Below the pieces are notes generated by a model that saw only the letters and a list, made by a program, of their open reading frames with translations, ran no database searches and was not told where the DNA came from. A program made the translations under genes and the position numbers. From Bacillus subtilis (GTDB lineage: Bacteria; Bacillota; Bacilli; Bacillales; Bacillaceae_C), in the NCBI RefSeq assembly GCF_008764245.1, contig NZ_VTQV01000017.1, forward strand, positions 1-64,000: a DNA stretch of 64,000 nucleotides. Direction: 5' to 3'. This document shows positions 16,946 through 24,853 of the stretch, piece by piece. The first letter of the stretch is position 1. Every line of letters starts with the position of its first letter.

Positions 16946-18566
16946 GCAGATGATCCTCCAATAATTTATATTCCACTAGAGCCTTATGATCCATTAGTTG
17001 TTGTAATTGACGGGATTTCGACTTCAAAGATTCATCTAGATCAGGACGATAGGAACCTGACAAGGCTTGACTCGTTGAAATCATCGTTTGTACTACATCT
17101 TTTATTTCTGTGCCAATATCTTTCGAATATCCTTCAAGCCACTTAATTGCCTTATCATAATCATTAATACTCGGTTTAAAAATATAGAAGTAACAAGGGC
17201 GACAATCTTCACCACAATTATTCGGAAAGTCATCTTTATCCTTACAGAAGCCGTAATCAACTTTACGGAATAATTCCTCAGCCTCCGCATATGAATATCT
17301 TTTACCTCTGTCAATGGCTTCACGCCTCCAACCAATAAAACCATCGCCCATTTTACTCCCGATTCTATCAGTGAGTCCAGATTTTACGAGATTATAGACA
17401 TACGATTCTACAAAGTTTTCCGCATGACTATAATAATTACTTTGCGTATTAAGTTCGTCATGTCCTGCCATTTTTGCAATTGAGAGCATATTGAACCCTT
17501 GTAAAAATAAATTTATTATGGCCAAGTGTCTGGTATGTGACGGCAAGATCTCCATTGTATAATCTTCTTGATATAATCCTTGAACTATTTTAGTGTGAAA
17601 GTGTTTTAAAATGAAACCAAACTGATCACGAACCCAACGATCTTCAACGACATTTCTCATCCTATCAGTTTTGTTAAATCTAACTATATTGTAAAAAGAT
17701 TGAGGCAAAAGATACTCCGATTCTATACCAATCCGAAATAAGTCCAATTTAAAATTACTGACCAAATCAAAAATCTCTTTATTAATTTGAATCGTCTGAA
17801 GGGGAGGGGTATCCCTGACAGATTGTTTTACTTTTTTAGAACGAGAAAGGGTGATCCAATAGCGCCCGTTATCCATTCTAACGCAATCGCTTTTTAATTT
17901 TAAAAAATCACTTGGACGCATGGGAATGATGTTTGTTATGGCCCACCATAATTGAATCGGCTTGTATCGTAACTGATCCTCCTCACTTGTTTTTCTGAAA
18001 TAGTCATTTACAATTTCATCAAAAATGAAAATATCCAAAAAAGGGGGAAGTTCTCTATTTCTACGTTCTTCGGACTGTACACCTTCACAGATTGACCTAA
18101 CTTCTCTTATATTGGGAATTGTATAGAAGTCAGTAAAACTTAGTAGAGTTCTTGCAGCAAAATACGATCTGTCCTCGCTGTAGAGAAATTTTTCTAATTG
18201 TAAAGTTTGTTTAAAACCATTTGTTTTTAAAACAGCTTTCTTTAGTATATCGACGACATTTCGTACCCAACTAGAAGATTTTCCTTTCGCTATTAAGATT
18301 ACAGAATAAATTTTAAGAGCCTGTTTTATTTCCTTAAACATATCAATATCGAATGTTAGTGGAATGTATTCGTTTGTCGCTTTGCAAGGGAGCCTCCATC
18401 TTACAGCCTCATATGAAGATGCGATAATGAATCCATCATTTTTTAATTCATCGAAAATATCAATATATCTTTTTATATCATCTTCATTAAAGAACACTTT
18501 TTCCTTCACATATACCTTACTAATGCCTCGTCTATCTATATCCCTAATTAATTCCAAGTCACTCAC
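16938..18566 (-). CDS. Tyrosine recombinase (TnpB-like)
   Basis: 542 residues. The catalytic half has the first Arg in IIPMRPSDFLKL, a beta-hairpin Lys region (TLSRSKKVKQ), the H-x-x-R box in PSHTRHLAI, then MAGHDELNTQSNYYSHA with the last His and the Tyr nucleophile. All catalytic residues appear intact. A C-terminal Cys-rich stretch (YGFCKDKDDFPNNCGEDCRPC, about 440-460) suggests a zinc site. It is probably the second of the recombinases that act together at the element ends. The gene starts 9 bp after the large recombinase gene ends. Confidence 0.85.
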   Translation of the reverse strand: MSDLELIRDIDRRGISKVYVKEKVFFNEDDIKRYIDIFDELKNDGFIIASSYEAVRWRLPCKATNEYIPLTFDIDMFKEIKQALKIYSVILIAKGKSSSWVRNVVDILKKAVLKTNGFKQTLQLEKFLYSEDRSYFAARTLLSFTDFYTIPNIREVRSICEGVQSEERRNRELPPFLDIFIFDEIVNDYFRKTSEEDQLRYKPIQLWWAITNIIPMRPSDFLKLKSDCVRMDNGRYWITLSRSKKVKQSVRDTPPLQTIQINKEIFDLVSNFKLDLFRIGIESEYLLPQSFYNIVRFNKTDRMRNVVEDRWVRDQFGFILKHFHTKIVQGLYQEDYTMEILPSHTRHLAIINLFLQGFNMLSIAKMAGHDELNTQSNYYSHAENFVESYVYNLVKSGLTDRIGSKMGDGFIGWRREAIDRGKRYSYAEAEELFRKVDYGFCKDKDDFPNNCGEDCRPCYFYIFKPSINDYDKAIKWLEGYSKDIGTEIKDVVQTMISTSQALSGSYRPDLDESLKSKSRQLQQLMDHKALVEYKLLEDHLHE

Positions 18567-18575
18567 CTCTACACT

Positions 18576-21500
18576 TTAAGTGTTAACTGCTGGTAATTTC
18601 AATTTGTCAGCAATACTGTATACCGCATTTTTTCTCTCTTCGGACGGGAGAAACCCGTTAACAGTCTCGTCTCCAAATGTCTCTGCGGCTTCGTTAAATA
18701 AAAGCAATACATTAAATAGAAAACCTGTATCACGTTCGAGAATTGCCTCCGTATAACTATTTTTCATTGAATTTACTAGTCTATAAAACTCTTGCTTAGC
18801 TTCAATTAGTACTTGCTGAAGTTGTGGGATGAAATTAATGCAGCCAATGCAGGTTTTTCTGTTGGCAAAGTGACAATCAGGGAAGCTCAAGCATTGACCA
18901 CAGCCATCACGGGAAGGCATTTGTCCTTTGTACATTTTTATAACAATTTCTTTTAAATGTTCAGTATTCATTTTGTATAGCTGTCTAACAACAGACTCTT
19001 TTCTATTCTTATAATCCAATAAGGTTTTAGCCCACGCTTCAAGTTGAATGGGGGTGTACTCCTTTTTTAATTCTTCAATCGTTTTTGTTCTTTCTTCAAG
19101 GGATTGGCTGATTCCTGTATTTGAAAAGGCAAGTTGCACCATATAGTTATATAGCCAACCAAAATGTCCTCTTTTGAATAGGTTTATTGACACACGATCA
19201 AGAGAACCATCTTTATTTGTAAGCTTTATATAACCCGCTGTAACATTTATATCTTCATGGGACCTTGCCCATTTTATAACTTCAAGGGCTAGTTCAGATT
19301 CCTCTTCATCCTCTGAAATATCAAGAAATAAATAAGTCATAGTACTATTATGAAGCTTTTTACTACTAAAAGGTGTTAACTTAGGTTCATCTTTAAAAAA
19401 CCTTTTGTGAGAAGTTGTACCCGAAGTTGCTGGATTTTCTGTTATGCCCGAAACAAACGTACCTAATAATAAATGCTCCTTTTCAAAAACGCTATCATTT
19501 TCCCGTAATTTTCGACAATGTAACTCCGAAATGACACAGGCATAGGCTAAACAAGTAACCATATCCGGGGCAACCAGGAAATGGAGATCAGCGTTCGTTT
19601 TGCTTACTTGGGCATTATTGAGTTTTAGATATAACTGATTTACAATCAATTGACATTGTTCTGAAGACAATCGATTCTTTTTGAACCACTCAAATTCAAT
19701 TACATTTATTATTTCAATATCAATTTGGGGCATTTCGAATATTATGTCACTAGGTCTCCAAGCATTAGTTAGTAGCATAGTTGTCAAAACCCACATATTT
19801 GCATATTGTCTATTTTCAATTGCGAATGGTAAGTGTTTTTCTATATCCTTTACATGCTGCTCAAACAAATAATAAATTTCAGGTGAATATCTCTCTGAAT
19901 CTATATCGGCATCTGATATTTTCCCTTTCCTTGACAGAACATACTCTTTTTCTAACTTTTTCCCTTTATTTAAAAACGCCTCTTTTAAAAACTTTAAGAA
20001 AAGCTCTCTAATCGGATTGGAGTAGGAGCTATTTTTCATTACTGCTTCAATGTGCTGATCTTGTAACTCATAAATTTCAAATTCTAGATTGATTATAATA
20101 TCGGAAAAGAGCTTATTAAGATGGTTAAAAACCCTTCGGACATTATTGATTCTGCCATTAGTTGCATTTAATCTTGTTGTTGCAAAGTCAGCGTACATCC
20201 TTAGTGTTTCTCTAATGTGCATTTTCCCTTGAACGCTATTAATAATTTGAGTCAGGTCCTTAATCATATCGGGTTTTGTTATACTGATTCGCTTGTTTTC
20301 TATTTGTTTTTTTCTCTCGATTAAACTTGATTCTGGAATCATCCATATTTTCCCGACCTTTATAGCATCTCTTAATTTCTCACTTCTTACTAGTGCCATT
20401 ACACCACCAATAGAAATATTTAGTTCCTTTGCAACTTCATTTATGCTTAAATAACCTTTTAGTAATTGGCCATCAGGTTGCTTGTTTTCGACCGAAGGTG
20501 AATTATTTCTATGCTTGCTATAGAGTTCAAGATCCTCTTCGGGAATACACCACTTCCCATTGAATTTTATAGCATTCGGGAATATGCCAGCGTTTATAAG
20601 TGCCAAAACTCTTGATTGACTCAGATGAATACGCTCTGAAACTTCCTTTGTTGTTAAATGTCTTTGTAAGGGAAGATTCTCTTTAATAGGTGGGGTTGGA
20701 ATCTTATTTTCCTTCTTTTTCTTTTCAAGATACAACAAAAAATCTTCTTCAGGAATAAACCACTTGTTATCGACTTTTACCGCATTCGGAAATTCCCCTA
20801 TATATAAAAGTGCTGAGGTTCTGGATTTACTTAAACTTATTCGCTCTGAAACTTCGATTATCGTTAAATAGCCTTCCAAAGAAGGTATTCCCTTGACTAC
20901 TCTTGACCCATTTTCATACCCAGTCTTTATTTTTTCTTGATAAGATTCAATTTCTTCTTTCGGAATATACCATTTATTTTTCTTTTTAACAGCTGAAGGA
21001 AATTTCCCGTTTCTTAAAAACGTGTATAGTGAATTCTTTTTAATTCCCAAAAGATCCGCTGCATCTTTAACTTCAATGCAATCTTCTACAGAGAAGGCAT
21101 CTAGATTATCTACGTTATTCTTTTTGGTGTTGCTAGCTTTTTCAATTTTTTTGGGTATTTTATTTATATCAACATGGGTAAAATTTTTCAGCATATTTAT
21201 ACGCTTTTTCCTTTTTACTACTTGCAATGAATCTTCTTTAACAAGTGTTTGCCAGTAATCGTTTACAATAACTCGCATTGATTCAATATCTCTATTTGAA
21301 GCCCAGTCTCTGATTGTTTGAGGGTGCATTCCCAAAATATGTGCAGCGTCCTCTAAAGTACAAAATCCTTCTGGAATAGATCGCTCATTAATAATACTTT
21401 CTATAAATGGATCTAATTCATTTTCATGAATATATCGGTAGCCCATATGCATTATAGCCGTTACCTTGCCTTTTTTAATCCAATTACTGACATCGGTTCT

Positions 21501-21770
21501 TTTTACTTTAAGACCCTTTTCAGTAAATTTACGAGCTACCTCAGCAGTAGAAAAATATGTCCCTTTATCAAATTCATCATTATAATTAAGCGCTTTTTTT
21601 AGTTCTGGTATTGAAGATAAAGGAATCCAAACCCTTTTATTTTCTTTCACAATTCCTTTTACAGAGAACAGATGTAGTTTTTTAGATAAGGTACTTACTC
21701 CCATTCCTAATATTTTAGCGGCTTCTTTAATTGATAACATTTGATCTTGATCCTTGGACAATAGGTTCAC
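18576..21770 (-). CDS. Giant recombinase-like protein with about seven N-terminal HTH modules
   Basis: 1064 residues. Residues 1-490 contain about seven MerR/excisionase-type HTH units. Examples are SIKEAAKILGMGVSTLSKKL, TLEDAAHILGMHPQTIRDWA and three near-identical copies of a VSERI..SRTSAL-type helix followed by a KWFIPEEDL-type wing. Residues 510-900 resemble a tyrosine recombinase: WRPSDII carries the first Arg, but the H-x-x-R box reads LHNSTMTY and lacks the Arg. A likely Tyr is in NVTAGYIK. A Cys/His cluster (CGQCLSFPDCHF and CIGCI, about 985-1005) suggests zinc binding. I infer a targeting or architectural subunit with doubtful catalytic activity. Confidence 0.75.
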   Translation of the reverse strand: MNLLSKDQDQMLSIKEAAKILGMGVSTLSKKLHLFSVKGIVKENKRVWIPLSSIPELKKALNYNDEFDKGTYFSTAEVARKFTEKGLKVKRTDVSNWIKKGKVTAIMHMGYRYIHENELDPFIESIINERSIPEGFCTLEDAAHILGMHPQTIRDWASNRDIESMRVIVNDYWQTLVKEDSLQVVKRKKRINMLKNFTHVDINKIPKKIEKASNTKKNNVDNLDAFSVEDCIEVKDAADLLGIKKNSLYTFLRNGKFPSAVKKKNKWYIPKEEIESYQEKIKTGYENGSRVVKGIPSLEGYLTIIEVSERISLSKSRTSALLYIGEFPNAVKVDNKWFIPEEDFLLYLEKKKKENKIPTPPIKENLPLQRHLTTKEVSERIHLSQSRVLALINAGIFPNAIKFNGKWCIPEEDLELYSKHRNNSPSVENKQPDGQLLKGYLSINEVAKELNISIGGVMALVRSEKLRDAIKVGKIWMIPESSLIERKKQIENKRISITKPDMIKDLTQIINSVQGKMHIRETLRMYADFATTRLNATNGRINNVRRVFNHLNKLFSDIIINLEFEIYELQDQHIEAVMKNSSYSNPIRELFLKFLKEAFLNKGKKLEKEYVLSRKGKISDADIDSERYSPEIYYLFEQHVKDIEKHLPFAIENRQYANMWVLTTMLLTNAWRPSDIIFEMPQIDIEIINVIEFEWFKKNRLSSEQCQLIVNQLYLKLNNAQVSKTNADLHFLVAPDMVTCLAYACVISELHCRKLRENDSVFEKEHLLLGTFVSGITENPATSGTTSHKRFFKDEPKLTPFSSKKLHNSTMTYLFLDISEDEEESELALEVIKWARSHEDINVTAGYIKLTNKDGSLDRVSINLFKRGHFGWLYNYMVQLAFSNTGISQSLEERTKTIEELKKEYTPIQLEAWAKTLLDYKNRKESVVRQLYKMNTEHLKEIVIKMYKGQMPSRDGCGQCLSFPDCHFANRKTCIGCINFIPQLQQVLIEAKQEFYRLVNSMKNSYTEAILERDTGFLFNVLLLFNEAAETFGDETVNGFLPSEERKNAVYSIADKLKLPAVNT

Positions 21771-21773
21771 CTA

Positions 21774-23114
21774 CTATTCAATTTCATTTTGCCGATTAAT
21801 AAGACGAGGGATATAATCCGTGTGCATATGATTCATTCTTTCTTCAACCTTTTTTCTAACACGCTCTGTTTTTGCTAAGTAGGGGAGACTAGACAACAAA
21901 TCAGTATCACCGCGAAGAAACATCAGCTCAGCAGGATTTTCAATTTCCTCTGCTATTAAATTTGTAAACGTTCCTCGACCAATATGTGTTCCCCAATTTG
22001 CAAGACGTAGATCTGTAGCTACTACCTTATCTTCTATGCTTCCGTATTCCATTAGAAATTTGATAAATTTGTCTTTAACTTTATAGAAATACTGACTATA
22101 ACTTTTGCCTGACATAGGCTTCCCATCTCTATTGATAAATAATGCTCCTGTACCATCTAAATCCTTGTCTTGATAAAATTCAACATGATCTTTGAATAGA
22201 ATATTTCCCCAGTCTTTAATTTGGAATATTTGTTGCTTTCTACTTCTTTTAACGTAATTAGCACCAGAACTATCTTGTATGTCTGTTCTGAATTGCTGCT
22301 CTTTGATGTTGAGTAAAAAGTCAGCACTATTTACCCTTTTTCTAAACTGGGTTCTTTTTAAATTAACTACTTCACCAGCTCGTAACCCACCAAAAATCTG
22401 TAGATAAATTCCAAGGGCAATAGGGTGAGCAAATAAGATGCTAATTTCTAATAATAATGGAATATATTTAACCGGCAACAAATGCTTGCGATTGGACCTT
22501 GTACGTTGGGGTAAAATCGGATTAAAAAGCGATTCATAATAAGTAAGGCCATTATAGGGATTCTCTTGCTTTTTACCTTCAATAAAATTATCTCCAACAT
22601 TAGGCAAACAATAATTTTGATTTAACCAAACATAAAATGAAGTTAATGTTCTTGCGGCATCTGTAATTGTTTCCCTCTTCCTATGATCATTAGTTAAACT
22701 GTTGAGATATGCATTGCCAGTTGCTATGTCAAGATCGGCAAGACTTTTTATTTTGTTCTTATTATCTTGCAACAAATAGTTTAGAAATTTAACGATGTTG
22801 GTGGCATGTTTCCGTTTCGTATTAAATTCCCTTGTTCTCCATCGCCAACTTAAAATAAAGCTACTGACTGGATGGATAATATGCACCTCTGTATTCTTAT
22901 CCCGAAGCCCAATAGCCATCGTTTGCTTTTTCATTATTTGATTGTCCTTTGTTTTACCCCAGTCAATCCAAATGGGAACAGTGATGAACTCATAATTATT
23001 TTTCACATTGAGATTTACAACCTTATTATTGTTGTTGGAAGCATTAATCGTTTTCTCCCCCTTTAACCAATAAATATGTACAAAGTAAAGTCCTGTTAGA
23101 ATATTCAGATACAC
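21774..23114 (-). CDS. Tyrosine recombinase (TnpA-like), first gene of the operon
   Basis: The frame is open for 446 codons from a GTG at 23112-23114. An N-terminal SAM-like domain (about 75-180) is followed by a catalytic domain with GGLRAGEVVNLKR (first Arg), the Lys hairpin, HIGRGTFTN (H-x-x-R) and SSLPYLAK (Tyr). It is catalytically intact by motif. No ribosome site serves the GTG, while AAAGGGGGAG (23055-23064) lies six bases before an in-frame ATT at 23046-23048. The real product may therefore start there with about 424 residues. It is followed after 3 bp by the large HTH protein gene. Confidence 0.85.
   Translation of the reverse strand: MYLNILTGLYFVHIYWLKGEKTINASNNNNKVVNLNVKNNYEFITVPIWIDWGKTKDNQIMKKQTMAIGLRDKNTEVHIIHPVSSFILSWRWRTREFNTKRKHATNIVKFLNYLLQDNKNKIKSLADLDIATGNAYLNSLTNDHRKRETITDAARTLTSFYVWLNQNYCLPNVGDNFIEGKKQENPYNGLTYYESLFNPILPQRTRSNRKHLLPVKYIPLLLEISILFAHPIALGIYLQIFGGLRAGEVVNLKRTQFRKRVNSADFLLNIKEQQFRTDIQDSSGANYVKRSRKQQIFQIKDWGNILFKDHVEFYQDKDLDGTGALFINRDGKPMSGKSYSQYFYKVKDKFIKFLMEYGSIEDKVVATDLRLANWGTHIGRGTFTNLIAEEIENPAELMFLRGDTDLLSSLPYLAKTERVRKKVEERMNHMHTDYIPRLINRQNEIE
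23046..23064 (-). promoter_or_regulatory. Strong ribosome binding site facing an ATT codon
   Basis: The minus strand reads AAAGGGGGAG-AAAACG-ATT. The only nearby ATG, two bases further on, is out of frame and closes after a few codons. AUU starts are used for low-level recombinase synthesis in some insertion sequences, for example IS911 OrfB. Confidence 0.5.
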
Positions 23115-23123
23115 CTTGATTCT

Positions 23124-23152
23124 ATACTACCAATGTGAATAATTATGTACAA
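23124..23152 (-). promoter_or_regulatory. Recombinase operon promoter overlapping a subterminal repeat
   Basis: TTGTAC (23147-23152), a 17-bp spacer and TAGTAT (23124-23129) on the minus strand. The -35 and spacer contain TGTACATAATTATT (23138-23151), which recurs inverted near the left end at 12272-12285. Recombinase bound there could shut off its own promoter. Confidence 0.55.
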
Positions 23153-23164
23153 GCTATTTCATAT

Positions 23165-23186
23165 AAAAAAAGAGCCTAATGGCTCT
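23165..23186 (-). terminator. Terminator between the broken host gene and the recombinase promoter
   Basis: AGAGCC (23171-23176) and GGCTCT (23181-23186) form a hairpin followed on the minus strand by seven T. It would stop read-through from the tldDE-nuc promoter into the element. Confidence 0.8.
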
Positions 23187-23235
23187 AAGTCAACAATCAT
23201 GATATTTAAATATGTGCAATATTAACTTGTGCGTA

Positions 23236-23254
23236 TTTATAGTGATAAGCCATC
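23236..23254. repeat. Right junction: terminal inverted repeat plus 6-bp core
   Basis: TTTATAGTGATAA (23236-23248) followed by GCCATC (23249-23254). It matches the left end inverted at 12 of 13 positions. Confidence 0.85.
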
Positions 23255-23485
23255 AATCACTTTCACTAATTCAACTGGGATTTGTTCGGTTGTTCCAGAG
23301 GTTCCGATCCCAGAGAGAAGCTCGCTCCTATCCACGAGAAAAAAACCACTTCCGATCAGCAGGAAAAAGGACAGGAACAAGGAGCCACCCCGTTTCCAGG
23401 TGAATCCTTTTTTCCTAACCCCTCGCGCTAAACTCCATAAAATCAATCCACATATGACAAACATTAAAGCCAATACAACATCCAT
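23249..23485 (-). pseudogene. 5' part of the interrupted host thermonuclease gene
   Basis: 79 host codons starting at the ATG 23485, with AGGAG upstream. Two hydrophobic helices (about 3-20 and 34-52) precede PVELVKVIDG, where homology stops at the core. The reading frame then runs into LSL and a TAA from the element. Joined to 11555-12133 it would give a protein of about 271 residues with the intact motif VIDGDTIK. It starts 19 bp after tldE ends, so it was the third gene of a tldD-tldE-nuc operon. Confidence 0.88.
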
Positions 23486-23504
23486 ATTTATTCTCCTGAT
23501 TTAG

Positions 23505-24848
23505 TTAATCTACGGTGACAGATAATTCCTTTACGAGTAGAGATGGGGCGCCTGTGCCTCCTGGACTTATATACAGGTCTGACCCCACTTCTTCAATCTT
23601 TTTCAATAATTCAAAGAAGTTTCCGGCGATCGTCATTTGTTTCACTGGTGCCACGATTTTGCCGTCTTTCACATAAAATCCATTGGCCGCAACCGAAAAA
23701 TCCCCAGAAATGGCATTCGCGCCAGAATGCAAACCGGATAATTTCGTAATCATTACAGCTTCCTGTTGCTCGGCTACAAGTTCATCCTGTGTTCTTTCTC
23801 CCGGAACAACAATGAAGTTAGATGGGGCAATCACAACTGTCCCTTTATAGGAAGGCTTGTAAGCATGACCAGTCGTTTCCACGCCTGCCTTTTTCGCGGT
23901 CTTGCGATTATGCAATAAGGTCTTCAGAGTCCCCTTTTCAATCACCGTACATTTCTTTGAGGCGACGCCTTCCCCGTCAAAGTTTCGATTCGCAGGACCC
24001 CCTTCATAGAAGGGATCATCGATGATCGTGAGTTGTTTAGACGCGATTGCTTCTCCTACCTGATCTTTTAGGCGAGATTGACCTTTCTGTGCCACTTCTG
24101 CTGAAAAAGAAGAAAGAAACGTGCCAAGTAATTGAACAGCGGCATCTTTTCTAAAAATAATCGGGTATTTTTTATTTGCAATCGCTTGTTCACCCAGATA
24201 GGAAAGAGCCTCTTCTGCTGCTTCTCTCGCAATTTCATCTGCATCTAAAGTATCGAAATCCTTCGTCATTTTCACGGTAAAGCCACTTTTCGTTTCTTCC
24301 CCAGCTTTGACAACTACAGAGACCATAATCGCAAAGAAATTCTTGCGATCATGTAAAACGAGGCCTTTACTATTGGCAAGTAGACGCTCATTCGATTGTT
24401 CGATCATCCGGCATGTATTTAACGAGTGTATTTTGCTGTTGTAACCAAGGACTTTTTCTTCAACCGCTTTTAAAAAGGCGATTTTATCCGCTGTCGAAAT
24501 GGTATCCAAGTCATCCGAATAATGATCGATTTCCTTATATTCATCACTACCAGCAAAGATTTCTTCAGGTCCTTCTTCTTCGGCTAACTCTGCATTGGCT
24601 TTTGCCTTCTCCAGCAAATAATCAATCGAATCTTCTTCGATTTTTTCTGTAAAGGCATAGCCCGTTTTTCCTTTGTAGATCCCCCGAAAAGAAAGACCTC
24701 CCGTTGCAGATGTTTCGTAGCGGTCGATTTCCCCTTGGTAGACATCACAGGAAAGTCCCTCGGAACGTTCATAATAAATTTCCATGTCTTCGAAACCGGC
24801 CATCAAGCCACTCACCATTACTTTTTCCTGGAATTTTTCAATTTTCAT
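23505..24848 (-). CDS. tldE: TldE/PmbA-like metalloprotease-complex subunit
   Basis: 447 residues, full length for the PmbA/TldD family. The N-terminal domain includes ATGGLSFRGIYKGKTGYAF, and the C-terminal half has DPFYEGGPANRNFDGEGV and SGDFSVAANGFYV. It lacks an HExxxH motif, which marks it as the non-catalytic TldE partner. With TldD it forms a heterodimeric protease that in enteric bacteria trims peptides such as the microcin B17 precursor; the Bacillus substrate is not known. It starts 5 bp after tldD. Confidence 0.9.
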   Translation of the reverse strand: MKIEKFQEKVMVSGLMAGFEDMEIYYERSEGLSCDVYQGEIDRYETSATGGLSFRGIYKGKTGYAFTEKIEEDSIDYLLEKAKANAELAEEEGPEEIFAGSDEYKEIDHYSDDLDTISTADKIAFLKAVEEKVLGYNSKIHSLNTCRMIEQSNERLLANSKGLVLHDRKNFFAIMVSVVVKAGEETKSGFTVKMTKDFDTLDADEIAREAAEEALSYLGEQAIANKKYPIIFRKDAAVQLLGTFLSSFSAEVAQKGQSRLKDQVGEAIASKQLTIIDDPFYEGGPANRNFDGEGVASKKCTVIEKGTLKTLLHNRKTAKKAGVETTGHAYKPSYKGTVVIAPSNFIVVPGERTQDELVAEQQEAVMITKLSGLHSGANAISGDFSVAANGFYVKDGKIVAPVKQMTIAGNFFELLKKIEEVGSDLYISPGGTGAPSLLVKELSVTVD

Positions 24849-24853
24849 CGACT

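Larger units (their letters stand above)
12140..23248 (-). mobile_element. Tn554-like integrated element, 11.1 kb, inserted in a thermonuclease gene
   Basis: The ends are defined by a split host gene, identical 6-bp cores and 13-bp imperfect inverted repeats. The right half encodes three tyrosine-recombinase-family proteins and a TnpC-like coiled-coil protein in one tight minus-strand operon, followed by an intact nuclease lipoprotein. The left half carries two GNAT acetyltransferases, a HAD phosphatase and a Crp/Fnr regulator. Subterminal TGTACA-type motifs occur near both ends (left 12159, 12222, 12240, 12272; right 23146, 23077). The 14-mer TGTACATAATTATT occurs inverted at 12272-12285 and 23138-23151. 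Gene content is like Tn554, but the proteins are larger and the cargo is different. Confidence 0.85.
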
